64,000 nucleotides of DNA from Pseudomonas sp. ok272 (GTDB lineage: Bacteria; Pseudomonadota; Gammaproteobacteria; Pseudomonadales; Pseudomonadaceae): positions 124,001-188,000 of the forward strand of contig NZ_FOCB01000012.1 of the NCBI RefSeq assembly GCF_900109995.1, written 5' to 3'. Positions 35,216-44,501 of the stretch are shown here, piece by piece. The translations under genes were made by a program, and so were the position numbers. Positions within the stretch are counted from its first letter, which is position 1; each line of letters opens with the position of its first letter. A model generated the notes under the pieces. That model was not told the origin of the DNA and did not search any database. It saw only the letters and a list, made by a program, of their open reading frames with translations.

Positions 35216-37048
35216 TCAAGGCTTCTCGACGACAACATGGGCGGTGCTCGCCACGGGCGCACTGAAGGCTTCGGTGCGAATCGCCGTACTCATCGAGCGA
35301 TCAGGCGCCTGAATGTGCATGCTGGTTTCAGTGCCCGTCGGGAACTCCATGTCCGAAGGGCTCTGGTACGGCAGGTTACGTACGATTCTTGGGGTGATCG
35401 AGAGCACCAGCTCCGACTTGCCGACGGTGTCCTTGTTACTCCCGAACAGTCGACCCAGCACTGGAATGTCACCCAGGCCGGGGATCTTGTTGCCGGTGGC
35501 GCCATGGTCGTTGCGTACCAGCCCAGCAAGAATCTGAGTTTCGCCGTCGTGCAGGCGCAGCGTGGTCTGGGCGTTGCGAGTGTCAACCTGGACCGGAATC
35601 GTGCCTTGGCGGGTTGGCGTCAATGGCGTGGCGTTACTGACTTCCAGGGCAATCTTGATCGCTACTTCGTTGTTCAGGTGCACGGTGGGCTGCACTTCGA
35701 GTTTCAGGCCGACATCGAGGTAAGTAACGCTTTCAGTGATGACCGGGCCCTGGGTCGAGGGCACCGACGTGGCACTGATGATGGGGACGCGCTGACCAAT
35801 GTGGATGCGTGCCTGCTCCCGGTTGCTGACGCGAATCACCGGACTGGCCAGTGTGTTGATGTCGTTGTCCTGGACGTTGATCTTGGCTTGTGGAGACGGC
35901 GAGATAGAGATTCGGCTGGAGTCGATGCCTCTGAGTTGATCAAGCACAGTGACTTCTCCACCGGCACTGTTCAGGACCCCAAAGGTACTGGGCCATTGCA
36001 GGCCAAGGTCGAGAATACGCTGGCGGGCTACTTCCATGACCTCCACTTCCAGCACCACTTCCGGGTTGGATTGGTCCTGGGACTGCAGGAGCTTTTCCGC
36101 CATGCGAATGGCGTCTTCACTATCACGCATGGTCAAGGTGTTCAGGCGTTCATCGACGAACACGTCGCGGGTCTTGAGCATGGTCTTGATCATGTTCAAC
36201 GCGGTATTGGCGTCGATGCTGGTCAGGTAGAAGGTCCGCATCACCAGCTCTTGATAATCCTTGAGCTTCTGCGGTGAGTCCGGGTAAATCAGCAAGGTGT
36301 TTTCGTTCACTACTTTCTGGTGCAACTGGTTCTGTTGCAGCAGCAAGGCCACCGCGTCTTCGATGCGCACATCTCGCACGAAGATGGTGGCTTTCATATC
36401 CGGGCGCAGGTCTTTATCGAAGATGAAATTTAACCCGGCGACCTGGGACAGCACCTCGAAAATAGTCTTGAGGTTGGCATCGCGAAACTCCAGGGTCACC
36501 GGCCGGTCGAGACGTGTACGCAGTTGCGGGTATTGCACGACATTGCGGCTCTGTACGAGACGAATGCTGCCTTGCAACTCCAAGGCGCCTTCATTTTTCG
36601 GGTCCAGCTCGAGAATCTGTTTGACCTGGCGGTCGGCACCATAGATATCACCGCGCCGCAGGTCGCCACGGGCCAGTTCCAGCTTCTCATCCATGCTGCG
36701 CAGGTAGTCGAGTTGGCGCAGGGCGTCCTGGGCACGACGGTTGTTGGGTTCGATCGTCAATACCCGGCTATAAGCCATGCGTGCTGAGGCAAAGCTGCGC
36801 TGGCTGCGGTCCTGATCGCCCTCGGTCAACAGTGCCGTGATCGCACGGGCCCGGCCAGTGTTCAACGCCAGGTGCAATTCGGTATCGCGAGGATTCTCCC
36901 GCAGGCCTTCCTCAAGCCGGGCCAGCCCAGCTTCATACTGGCCAGCCTCGATCAAGTCAGTCGCTTCCTTATTGGCCACCTGCGCGGAGCTGCACGCAGC
37001 CAGTGCTGCGCACAGGCCAAGGCTCATCATTAAACGGGATCGGTTCAT
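35216..37048 (-). CDS. gspD: Secretin of the GspD/PilQ family with N-terminal TPR repeats
   Basis: 610 aa from ATG at 37048. Lipoprotein signal (LGLCAALAACSS, lipid on Cys), TPR-like helices up to about residue 150, an STN/N0-type domain, N domain (VRDVRIEDAVALLLQQNQLH), then the secretin barrel (VPIISATSVPSTQGPVITES, LDVGLKLEVQPTVHL, ETQILAGLVRNDHG). It should form the outer-membrane gate for folded exoproteins or a pilus. The TPR-STN layout resembles MshL/PilQ-type more than classical GspD. Overlaps the preceding gene by four bases. Confidence 0.9.
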   Translation of the reverse strand: MNRSRLMMSLGLCAALAACSSAQVANKEATDLIEAGQYEAGLARLEEGLRENPRDTELHLALNTGRARAITALLTEGDQDRSQRSFASARMAYSRVLTIEPNNRRAQDALRQLDYLRSMDEKLELARGDLRRGDIYGADRQVKQILELDPKNEGALELQGSIRLVQSRNVVQYPQLRTRLDRPVTLEFRDANLKTIFEVLSQVAGLNFIFDKDLRPDMKATIFVRDVRIEDAVALLLQQNQLHQKVVNENTLLIYPDSPQKLKDYQELVMRTFYLTSIDANTALNMIKTMLKTRDVFVDERLNTLTMRDSEDAIRMAEKLLQSQDQSNPEVVLEVEVMEVARQRILDLGLQWPSTFGVLNSAGGEVTVLDQLRGIDSSRISISPSPQAKINVQDNDINTLASPVIRVSNREQARIHIGQRVPIISATSVPSTQGPVITESVTYLDVGLKLEVQPTVHLNNEVAIKIALEVSNATPLTPTRQGTIPVQVDTRNAQTTLRLHDGETQILAGLVRNDHGATGNKIPGLGDIPVLGRLFGSNKDTVGKSELVLSITPRIVRNLPYQSPSDMEFPTGTETSMHIQAPDRSMSTAIRTEAFSAPVASTAHVVVEKP

Positions 37049-37566
37049 TGCGTGCTCCCTACAGACAGTGTCTGGGACAAATGCAGAGGCAGGTAGACGA
37101 AGCTCAGTTCCACATCGGAAATGCTGTCGATCCGCCATGTTTCGTCGATCACGTCACCTTTACGCACGACGTATATTTTTTCACCGTCCTGCAAGAACAC
37201 CTGTAAATCTCGCCGGTCTTCGAGGCGGCCGACAAACTGAAAAGGCATGGGTGGTGCGGTGGGGGCTGGTACAACCGGGGTGATGTAGGCGGGTTGTTCC
37301 GTGACCGTGGCGAGGACCGCAGCAGGTTTCCAGCTACGGGCGGAGAACAGATCGCCGACCGGGCTCAGATCGCGAATCGCTGCGGTTTTGCCTGTGTCCG
37401 AAGTACCGGGCAAGGCACCTTGCGGCGTGTTTTTGGCTGGGCTGGCGACGACGGCAAGCCCATCGTCGCCCTCCTCTGCAGACTGGAAGTATTCAGGCAC
37501 CCAGGTCAGCGCTGCGGCCACGCTGAAGAATGCAACCCAGCTCACTGCGCGCTTGATATTCATCAT
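37045..37566 (-). CDS. GspC/PilP-like inner-membrane protein
   Basis: 173 aa. One N-terminal membrane helix (VSWVAFFSVAAALTWVP), a Pro/Ala-rich linker, then a small beta domain (FQFVGRLEDRRDLQVFLQDG, KIYVVRKGDVIDETWRID) of the homology-region type that contacts the secretin. Position between the PilO-like gene and the secretin fits. Start and stop overlap neighbours by four bases. Confidence 0.75.
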   Translation of the reverse strand: MMNIKRAVSWVAFFSVAAALTWVPEYFQSAEEGDDGLAVVASPAKNTPQGALPGTSDTGKTAAIRDLSPVGDLFSARSWKPAAVLATVTEQPAYITPVVPAPTAPPMPFQFVGRLEDRRDLQVFLQDGEKIYVVRKGDVIDETWRIDSISDVELSFVYLPLHLSQTLSVGSTQ

Positions 37567-38111
37567 GACCTCGACAGATAGAGGGTCATCCGGATCCGCC
37601 CGGTCAGGTCGGTGTCGGCGATTTTCTTGCGTTGAAACTCAACGTCTTCCACCACCACGGCGGGCAACTGCCCGAGCAACGCGTGGAGGAACCGACGCAG
37701 CTGCGGGTAGCTGCCGCGTACCGGCAACAGAATCTGATAACGCGCCAGGTGGGTTTTGGGGTCGATGCCCAAAGAGTACTCGCCCCGCGCCAGGGTGATG
37801 TGCTCCTGGGTGGCCAGTGCATAAATCTTGTCGATGGCCACCGTTGCCTGTGGCTGGGAGGGTAATTTGCTGTGGAAGTCATCGAGCTGACGTTGCGGTC
37901 CGGTGGGCGCCGCCACGCTGCCGTCTTCAACACGGGCCAGGTATTCGCCCGCTTCACGGGTTTGTTGACTGAGCTGTTGCAGGGCGTGCCAGTCCGGCAT
38001 CAAGCCAACCAGGCCATACACCAGCGCACCCAACACCAGTGTCACGCCGGCCAGTGCGGGAATGCCCAGGCCTTTCAGGTATTCATGGACGATCAGTCTA
38101 GGGATTTGCAT
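37563..38111 (-). CDS. PilO/GspM-like assembly protein
   Basis: 182 aa. One membrane helix near residues 17-38 (IPALAGVTLVLGALVYGLVG), a coiled segment, then a ferredoxin-like domain (YQILLPVRGSYPQLRRFLHA). Belongs to the inner-membrane platform. Overlaps the PilN-like gene by 14 bases. Confidence 0.72.
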   Translation of the reverse strand: MQIPRLIVHEYLKGLGIPALAGVTLVLGALVYGLVGLMPDWHALQQLSQQTREAGEYLARVEDGSVAAPTGPQRQLDDFHSKLPSQPQATVAIDKIYALATQEHITLARGEYSLGIDPKTHLARYQILLPVRGSYPQLRRFLHALLGQLPAVVVEDVEFQRKKIADTDLTGRIRMTLYLSRS

Positions 38112-38643
38112 CGCCAATCTCCCAGGTAGCCGACAGATTGAATAGCACGGGGTGTTCCGGCACGTTTGCGGCGATTTCGTGGCTCAGCAGTGAGACATCT
38201 GACAGCTCGTCACTCGCCTCGAGGCGCTGGTGAAAGTCGAGCATGGCCTCCAGATCGCGCGCTTCAGCAGTGATTCGTACCTGGCCTTTACGTGCGTCCG
38301 GGGTGAGGGTCAGCAAGGCAATGTTGTCGCGCGGCAAGCTTTCGAGGGTGGCAAACAGACGCTCCCACGGGCGGCGCAACTGCTGGGAGACTTTGCGCAT
38401 CTCTGCGAGGTTCTGCGCCTGTTCGCGAGTTTGCGCCGGCGTCAGGCTGACCTTGGCTCCGCTGTTGCCGGTGAGCACGCGCTGGGTGGTCTGCAAATCA
38501 CCTTGCTGTTGTTGGGCCTGGCTGTTGAGGTGCTGCTGCCCGACAAGACAGCCCAGAGCCAGCAACAAGCCGACTGCCAACAGGCTCCAGCCCAAAGGCC
38601 CCGAACGGCGCCGAGGTTGAAAATCGAGTTTGAGTGCGCGCAT
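38098..38643 (-). CDS. PilN/GspL-like assembly protein
   Basis: 181 aa from 38643. The cytoplasmic start KLDFQPRRRSGPLGWSLLAV resembles the PilN leader that docks on PilM; a membrane helix, coiled coil and a small alpha-beta domain follow. One base separates its ATG from the stop of the PilM-like gene. Confidence 0.72.
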   Translation of the reverse strand: MRALKLDFQPRRRSGPLGWSLLAVGLLLALGCLVGQQHLNSQAQQQQGDLQTTQRVLTGNSGAKVSLTPAQTREQAQNLAEMRKVSQQLRRPWERLFATLESLPRDNIALLTLTPDARKGQVRITAEARDLEAMLDFHQRLEASDELSDVSLLSHEIAANVPEHPVLFNLSATWEIGDANP

Positions 38644-38644
38644 G

Positions 38645-39448
38645 TCAGGCCACCGCCCGGGACATGACGTACAGGCTGTCACGTACGCCGGTCCGGTCTT
38701 CATCCATGGCACAGATCCGCACACCCTCCATCTCGGGCAGCGCGTCGAGACGGGCTGGCGCATGCAGGTAAATGCTCAAGGGGCGGTCGTTGCTGGACGC
38801 TTGCAACTGGATTTCTCGGCCGATCAACGCGTTCAACGCCACATCGTTGTCGCTGCTGCCCACCGAACGCACGGCACTCCAGCGCCCCTCCCGTGCCAAG
38901 AGCAGCACGCTGCGAACCGGCTCAGCCACGACAAACAGAAAATCACCGGCCGGCAAGCTTTTATCGAAGTAGTTAAACGCAACCATCAAGTACGGCTGGA
39001 CCGAACACAGACGCAGGCTGCGGCCATTGGCCAGACTGCGCAAACGATCCAGCAGTGCTAGCGGCAGCGCTGCGGCAATCCGATCGTGACCCGCTGGCTC
39101 AGCCGACAGAACCAGGCTCCAGGCTTGGCTCGGCGCGCCGTACAGGTCCTCAAGGCACAATGTGGCGAACCCCAGCAGTTCATCCGGGGTGTTGATCTGT
39201 TCGCTCCATGGCACCAGACAAAAGCGGCTGAAATGCCCGGATATCACCACGCTCAATTGAGCACCGGGTGCAGTGTGTTCGCCCAGAAGGCGGTCGAGGG
39301 TTTCCAGCGCCACCGCCCAGCCATGGAAGCCTTCGTCAATAAAACCGATGCTGCTCAGCCATTGGGTTTCGCTGCCGCGGCGCTGGCCCAGACCGACACC
39401 GCTGGCGCCGAGCACGGCGATATAACGATCACGAGATAAAAGTGACAC
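38645..39448 (-). CDS. PilM/GspL-like cytoplasmic platform protein
   Basis: 267 aa from GTG at 39448, chosen because GAGGAG lies nine bases upstream; the longer frame runs far into gspE. The fold is probably actin-like. Conserved motifs are weak, and the assignment rests on length, soluble character and position between gspE and the PilN-like gene. It overlaps gspE by 20 bases. Confidence 0.65.
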   Translation of the reverse strand: MSLLSRDRYIAVLGASGVGLGQRRGSETQWLSSIGFIDEGFHGWAVALETLDRLLGEHTAPGAQLSVVISGHFSRFCLVPWSEQINTPDELLGFATLCLEDLYGAPSQAWSLVLSAEPAGHDRIAAALPLALLDRLRSLANGRSLRLCSVQPYLMVAFNYFDKSLPAGDFLFVVAEPVRSVLLLAREGRWSAVRSVGSSDNDVALNALIGREIQLQASSNDRPLSIYLHAPARLDALPEMEGVRICAMDEDRTGVRDSLYVMSRAVA

Positions 39449-41135
39449 GATTGATCTCCTCGAGCGTGGTCCGCCCTTGCAGCACCAGTTCCAGCGCTGA
39501 CTCACGCAGCAGGCGCAAGCCACGGCTACAGGCCAAGGCCTTGATTTTTGCAACAGGCTGGCGCTCGACGATCATCTGCCGCAGTTCGTCGTCCAGGTGC
39601 AGCAATTCGGCAATCGCCGTCCGTCCGCGATAGCCGGTGCCACGGCAATGGCCACAGCCCTTGCCGTGGACAAAGTGGTAGTGAGCAACCTGATCCGGGG
39701 CGAGCCCGGAGAGTTGCAGTTCATCGGCACTGGGCTGATGAGGCGCGCAGCAAGTCGCACAAACCAGGCGAATCAACCGCTGGGCGAGCACCGCGTTGAG
39801 GGCCGAGACCAGGCTGTAGGGGTCAATTTCCATCTGGGTAAAACGGCCGATCACGTCGAATACGTTGTTGGCGTGAATGGTGGTGAACACCAGATGACCG
39901 GTGAGTGCCGATTGCACGGCGATCTGCGCGGTATCTGGGTCACGAATTTCACCGACCATGATCTTGTCGGGGTCATGGCGCAGGATCGAGCGCAGGCCAC
40001 GGGCGAAGGTAAGGCCCTTCTTCTCGTTTACCGGGATTTGCAGGACCCCCGGCAGTTGATATTCCACCGGATCTTCAATGGTGATGATCTTGTCCACGCC
40101 ATGGTTGATCTCGGTGATCATCGCGTAGAGGGTGGTGGTCTTGCCGCTGCCGGTGGGCCCGGTGACGAGCACCATGCCGTACGGCTCGGCTGCCAGGCGC
40201 CGTAGTTGACGCAAGGTTTCATCGGCAAAACCAAGGGCCTGCAACTGAACGCCGTTGACTTTGTCGGCCAGGTCCTGCTTGTCCAGCACCCGCAATACAG
40301 CGTCCTCACCAAATATGCTCGGCATGATCGACACCCGAAAGTCTATCTGCCGGCCACTGATACCGATCTTGAAGCGACCATCCTGAGGGACGCGCTTTTC
40401 GCCAATATCCAACTCGGCCATGACCTTGACCCGGGAAATCACCTGCTCGGCGAACTCGCTGCCCTGGATTTTGCTGATGTTGTTCAGTACCCCGTCAATC
40501 CGGTACTTGATCACCAGACCATTGCCGGTGGTACCCAGGTGGATATCACTGGCGTGCATTTTCAGCGCGTCATAGAGGGTCGAGTTGACCAGCTTAACGA
40601 CGACGCTGGCGTCTTCACTGATGCTGGTCAGGGACAGGCTCTGCAGGTTGTCGCGCTCGACATGTGTATCGGCCTGGGCATTGAGCGATTCCACGGCATG
40701 AAAGCTCTCTTCATGCCGGGCCAAATAGGCCTTGAGGTCATCGGCATGCACCAGGTACAGCGGTGCACCGTGCAGACAATCATCGATCCAGGCTAGGCGT
40801 GCGGTATCGAAGGGATCGGCGAACACGCCAATGACCATTTCGTCATGGCGCAGCAGCATGAATTCGCGCTTGAGGCATTGGGCCAGGGTGACCCGATCGA
40901 ATACCGGGGTAGCCCGGAACAGAGTATCGGTGTCCAGAACGGGGTAGTGCAGCGTGACGCCGAGGCATTCGATGAAGGCCATGGGGCCCAATTCGCAGAG
41001 CACCCCAAGGGCTTCGAGCACCCGCTCGCCGGAGGTGACGGAACGAGCGCGGGCCTGGGCGAGTTGTTCACTGGAAAAACGAAGCGGTACGCAGTCCGGT
41101 AGCGCCGGTTCAACGGCAAGGGATAGACGGTCCAT
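39429..41135 (-). CDS. gspE: GspE/PilB-type secretion ATPase
   Basis: 568 aa from ATG at 41135 with GGAGAG upstream. N-terminal MshEN/GspE N domain, then the hexameric motor with Walker A GPTGSGKTTT, Asp box, Walker B ILRHDPDKIMVGEIRD, His box TGHLVFTTIHANN, and a zinc tetracysteine CATCCAPH...GCGHCRGTGYRGR. It powers pseudopilus assembly from the cytoplasm with the GspF at 55054. Confidence 0.94.
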   Translation of the reverse strand: MDRLSLAVEPALPDCVPLRFSSEQLAQARARSVTSGERVLEALGVLCELGPMAFIECLGVTLHYPVLDTDTLFRATPVFDRVTLAQCLKREFMLLRHDEMVIGVFADPFDTARLAWIDDCLHGAPLYLVHADDLKAYLARHEESFHAVESLNAQADTHVERDNLQSLSLTSISEDASVVVKLVNSTLYDALKMHASDIHLGTTGNGLVIKYRIDGVLNNISKIQGSEFAEQVISRVKVMAELDIGEKRVPQDGRFKIGISGRQIDFRVSIMPSIFGEDAVLRVLDKQDLADKVNGVQLQALGFADETLRQLRRLAAEPYGMVLVTGPTGSGKTTTLYAMITEINHGVDKIITIEDPVEYQLPGVLQIPVNEKKGLTFARGLRSILRHDPDKIMVGEIRDPDTAQIAVQSALTGHLVFTTIHANNVFDVIGRFTQMEIDPYSLVSALNAVLAQRLIRLVCATCCAPHQPSADELQLSGLAPDQVAHYHFVHGKGCGHCRGTGYRGRTAIAELLHLDDELRQMIVERQPVAKIKALACSRGLRLLRESALELVLQGRTTLEEINRVTFIS

Positions 41136-41216
41136 GACTTGCTCTCCAACGCCGGGGGCTTTGAGCCCTGTCGACGCGGCGAGCCAGTGCGGCCAAAGGC
41201 GCAATGTCCTGTCGCG

Positions 41217-41750
41217 TCACGACTTCCCGGTGAGCACGTGTTCGTCGTCCGGGGCTACGGACGCCGGAGTTCGTCGGCGATCCGCCAGCACCCAACTGCC
41301 GTCGTACAGCTGCAGCGGGAAGCTATCAGTCTTGCTCTGGCGTCGTTCGACGAATCCTTCGGAGCGGCTCGCCGCGGTCTGGTGTTCGTGTCTTATCCCT
41401 AAAAGGTCATTGACTGCACGGGCCAGCTCCGCCAGTGGAAACGGCTTGAACAGGATATGACTGACTCCTAGCGTTCGGGCCCGATCACACACTTCAGTGG
41501 TGGGGTGCCCGGTAATCAGTACAAAGTGACACTTCCTGCTCTGGCGAACGGCATCGAGAACGTCAAAACCTTCCATATCGGGCAAGCGGTAATCGAACAC
41601 CATCACATCGGGTGCAAAACCCTCGGCTACACCAATGGCTTTGGCACCTTCGTGCGCTATCCGGACTTCCAGCCCTTGCGCCTGCAGATAATCCTGGAGG
41701 TTTTGTGCAAGCAGCTGTTCATCTTCAACAACCAGTACTTTGTTCAACAA
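41217..41750 (-). CDS. Stand-alone response regulator receiver
   Basis: 177 aa: a CheY-like domain (KVLVVEDEQLL, phosphoacceptor in MVFDYRLPDMEGFD near 53, LITGHPT, Lys in ILFKPF) and a roughly 55-residue tail without a recognisable DNA-binding motif. First gene of the secretion/csg operon. It resembles MnxR in its receiver and may be phosphorylated by the same kinases to act through protein contacts, for example on GspE. That is inference. Confidence 0.82.
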   Translation of the reverse strand: MLNKVLVVEDEQLLAQNLQDYLQAQGLEVRIAHEGAKAIGVAEGFAPDVMVFDYRLPDMEGFDVLDAVRQSRKCHFVLITGHPTTEVCDRARTLGVSHILFKPFPLAELARAVNDLLGIRHEHQTAASRSEGFVERRQSKTDSFPLQLYDGSWVLADRRRTPASVAPDDEHVLTGKS

Positions 41751-41817
41751 GGTGGACTCCTTGTAACTGCAGGTCCGAGTGTCGAGCCTGACGGAGTGCG
41801 CGCCCTACTTAGGCTTG

Positions 41818-41833
41818 AGCACACTTCATGCCA
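41818..41833 (-). promoter_or_regulatory. Sigma-54 promoter of the secretion/csgEFG operon
   Basis: TGGCATG-N4-GTGCT on the minus strand, with GG and GC correctly spaced, 68 bp before the response regulator start. Confidence 0.7.
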
Positions 41834-41902
41834 AGCCCCGCGGCGGCTTTAAGACTATTACAGGCCATTGATATTCATTGAAAACATCCCCTTCCCCCGC
41901 CC

Positions 41903-41957
41903 CCCCAAAGACGGGGCACACACGGGTATGGCTTGAAGTTTTTCCCCACTATTGGGG
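41903..41957. promoter_or_regulatory. Two putative MnxR enhancer sites
   Basis: CCCC-AAAGAC-GGGG (41903-41916) and CCCC-ACTATT-GGGG (41944-41957) are 41 bp apart centre to centre, and about 76 and 117 bp upstream of the sigma-54 element. Confidence 0.65.
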
Positions 41958-41965
41958 GCCAGGCT

Positions 41966-42919
41966 TCAATCGTCATCAATCCGTTCGATGCGATTACGCG
42001 ACCGTAACTGTGCCAAGGCCTGGTTGCGCGCCTGCGTCTGTTGCTGACGCGCAAGGTAAGTGCGAACCATTGCAAATCCCTGTTCCTCTGTGACATTGGC
42101 TCCCTCCATTCGGTTCTGTAGATAGATCAGATGCCATCCCACCGTCGTGCGTACCGGTTGGCTGATGTCGCCAGGGGCCATGGCAAAAGCCGCTGCATCG
42201 AACTCAGGAAGCATGCGCCCCTTTGGAAAATAGCCCAGATATCCGCCGGTGCTGGCAGAAGCATCCTCGGAGCGGTTTGTGGCAACATTGGCAAAGTCGG
42301 CTCCCTGGGTAATTTCTCGACGAATCGCCAACAACCGTAGCCGTGCAGCCTCAACCGTGGCGGCATCGGCATCCTGAGTCACTTTAATCAGGATATGCCG
42401 GGCCTGTACTTGCTCCGGCTGATTCATCTCGGCGCGGTGCTCCTCATAGAAGGCACGGACTTGCTGGTCATTCGGCGCGGCGACCATCGTCAGTTCGCTA
42501 TACACTTGCAGCGCCGCCAGTTCGCGTCGGGTGTACTCGGTAAAACTGGCCTCGTCGAAACCGGCGTCGTTGAGCCGACGGGCAAACACTTGGGCCCCGC
42601 CCATCGCCTGGCGTGTCTGCTCGACTTGCGCACTCACTGCCGCATCGCTGATCACCACCCCGCGCTTAACGGCTTCCTGCCAGAGCAATTCCTTGTCAAT
42701 CAATGCGTCCAGCGCCTTTCGCCGCAACTGCTGGTAGGCCTTGGGGTTTCGAATGCTGCCCACTGACCTCCCCTGATCCTCCAGGTATTCGGCGAAATAG
42801 CGCTCAAGGCGAAATGCGGAAATTTCTTCGCCATTGACGCGTGCCACGGCGGGCTCATTGCCGCACCACGCGACAGGCACCCAGAGGGTCAGCAGCATTA
42901 ACCAATGATTGAGCTTCAT
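41966..42919 (-). CDS. PpiC-type periplasmic peptidyl-prolyl isomerase
   Basis: 317 aa from ATG at 42919 with signal peptide (LMLLTLWVPVAWC). A SurA-N-like helical part is followed by a parvulin domain (QARHILIKV, GADFANVATNRSED, GGYLGYFPKGRMLPEFD, GWHLIYLQNR). It probably assists folding of the very large exported oxidase encoded at the head of this operon. Last gene of the mnxG transcript. Confidence 0.88.
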   Translation of the reverse strand: MKLNHWLMLLTLWVPVAWCGNEPAVARVNGEEISAFRLERYFAEYLEDQGRSVGSIRNPKAYQQLRRKALDALIDKELLWQEAVKRGVVISDAAVSAQVEQTRQAMGGAQVFARRLNDAGFDEASFTEYTRRELAALQVYSELTMVAAPNDQQVRAFYEEHRAEMNQPEQVQARHILIKVTQDADAATVEAARLRLLAIRREITQGADFANVATNRSEDASASTGGYLGYFPKGRMLPEFDAAAFAMAPGDISQPVRTTVGWHLIYLQNRMEGANVTEEQGFAMVRTYLARQQQTQARNQALAQLRSRNRIERIDDD

Positions 42920-42932
42920 GAGCAGGCTCCGG

Positions 42933-44492
42933 TCAGGGCATCGCCGCAATGGGTTTATAAGGGGCCACCAGGTAAAAACGCTGATCCGGCAGTTCCAGAG
43001 TGACGACATGGGCGCCGCTCAAGCCCAGGCGGCGACCAGGACCGAAGCTGATCAGCGGCGTCAGACCAGTGGCGAAATCATGCAGCCCCTCCAGGGCACT
43101 GATCAGCTTTTCGCGGCTGGTATCCCTTCCCGACTGCTTCATGCCTTCGTTGAACAGCAGCATCGAGCTGAAGGCGCCCACTTGCACAAAGGCATGCTCG
43201 CTGCCAATCCCTTGGGCTTTGCGGACCTGAGTCAACGCCAGGCTTCCAGCGTGCGTCCAGTCACTGGGCACGAAGGGATAGGCGAGAAATACCCGTCGAG
43301 AAAAGTCCGCGGGAACCTGCAACAGATCGCCTGCCACCTGATTCGCCGTGGCAAACAGATAAGGCACCTGCCCCGCCGCCTGCAAACGGCTGGCCAGACG
43401 ACTGAAACCGCCGTCACTGCCCAGGTAAAACACCGAGCGGGAATCGGGCAGGAGGTCCTCCTGCGCCGGGGCGGCCGGATCGTAGGTGTGCAACCGTACG
43501 TTTTTCCAGGCATGGGCCTGCAGGTATTGGCCCAGGCCTTGCGCGGCCAGTTGTTGGCCGGGTGCGTTGGGGTAAATGATCAACGTCGGCCCCGACAGCA
43601 CCTGAAGGTTATGAGTGGCGTAGTCGGCCAGCGCAATCAGTTGCTCGCGCAGGCCCGACAAGGGGTCGAAAATCTGCCGGCTGGGCTGGGTCGTGCCGAG
43701 CAACGACAGCGCACCGATCAACGGAATACCGGCCTGTTCCAGGCGCGGCGCAAGCTCGGCGTCGAGTGCCGGGACCAGCGGCGCAATCAACGCGAAGACC
43801 TGTTGCTCATCAATCAGGCGGCCCAGCGCCTGCTCTGCACTGGCGCGATCCGGGCCGGGATCGAGGATGGCCAGGCGTAATTGCCGGCCATGAATACCGC
43901 CGGCCTGGTTGATTCTCGCCACACTGCCCTTGAGTACCGCTGCAATCGTGGCGCCTTCCTCCGCCAGCGGCCCTTGGCTGGGCAGTAAAGTGCCCAGGTG
44001 CACACTATTGGTATCGAGACCAGGGTCACGATCATCGGTCACACGCTTGAGGTATGCCGTGAGATTGCGCACATCGTCCGGCGACAGGGCGAACCGCGGC
44101 ATGGCCGTGTCAAGCCGATTGCCGGCGGGGTCATGGCCCTCTTGAATAGCCAGGGCCAGCGTGCCATCGGAATACGCGGGATAGCTGCGCCCATTAACGT
44201 GCTGTTGACCGTGGATACTGCTGAGCCGTGACCAGTTCAGCGCTGGCGGTCGTACGCCACCCTCCGGGCGCCCGAGCCCATCGGCGCCATGACAGTTGGC
44301 GCACGGCAGGCTAGTCGCGGGCAACAACATCCCGGAGACGCCGACCCGGGCCATGATCGGTTCTGCGCTCACCGAAACCCCTTCACGGTACAGCCGCTTG
44401 CCGGCACTTTCACTGGGGGTCAGTGGCAATGCCTGGGCACAGGCAAGTACGCCACCAAACAACAACATGCCAAGGGCCAGAGCGGTGTTCAT
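42933..44492 (-). CDS. Cytochrome c fused to a periplasmic binding-protein-like domain
   Basis: 519 aa with signal peptide. Residues about 25-150 form a mono-heme cytochrome c (LPCANCHGADGLGRPEGGVR, Met in DTAMPRFALS). The remaining 360 residues match a Leu/Ile/Val-binding-protein-type fold (GTLLPSQGPLAEEGATIAAV, IHGRQLRLAILDPGPD, ALIAPLVPALDAELAPRLEQ). The combination of redox centre and ligand sensor is unusual. It may take electrons released during Mn(II) oxidation or sense a small ligand. It is ten bases from the SCO gene. Confidence 0.82.
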   Translation of the reverse strand: MNTALALGMLLFGGVLACAQALPLTPSESAGKRLYREGVSVSAEPIMARVGVSGMLLPATSLPCANCHGADGLGRPEGGVRPPALNWSRLSSIHGQQHVNGRSYPAYSDGTLALAIQEGHDPAGNRLDTAMPRFALSPDDVRNLTAYLKRVTDDRDPGLDTNSVHLGTLLPSQGPLAEEGATIAAVLKGSVARINQAGGIHGRQLRLAILDPGPDRASAEQALGRLIDEQQVFALIAPLVPALDAELAPRLEQAGIPLIGALSLLGTTQPSRQIFDPLSGLREQLIALADYATHNLQVLSGPTLIIYPNAPGQQLAAQGLGQYLQAHAWKNVRLHTYDPAAPAQEDLLPDSRSVFYLGSDGGFSRLASRLQAAGQVPYLFATANQVAGDLLQVPADFSRRVFLAYPFVPSDWTHAGSLALTQVRKAQGIGSEHAFVQVGAFSSMLLFNEGMKQSGRDTSREKLISALEGLHDFATGLTPLISFGPGRRLGLSGAHVVTLELPDQRFYLVAPYKPIAAMP

Positions 44493-44501
44493 GGCGCGCG
44501 C

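Larger units (their letters stand above)
41751..41965. other. Promoter region of the secretion/csgEFG operon
   Basis: 215 bp without a gene, carrying a sigma-54 promoter and two palindromes listed separately. Confidence 0.75.
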
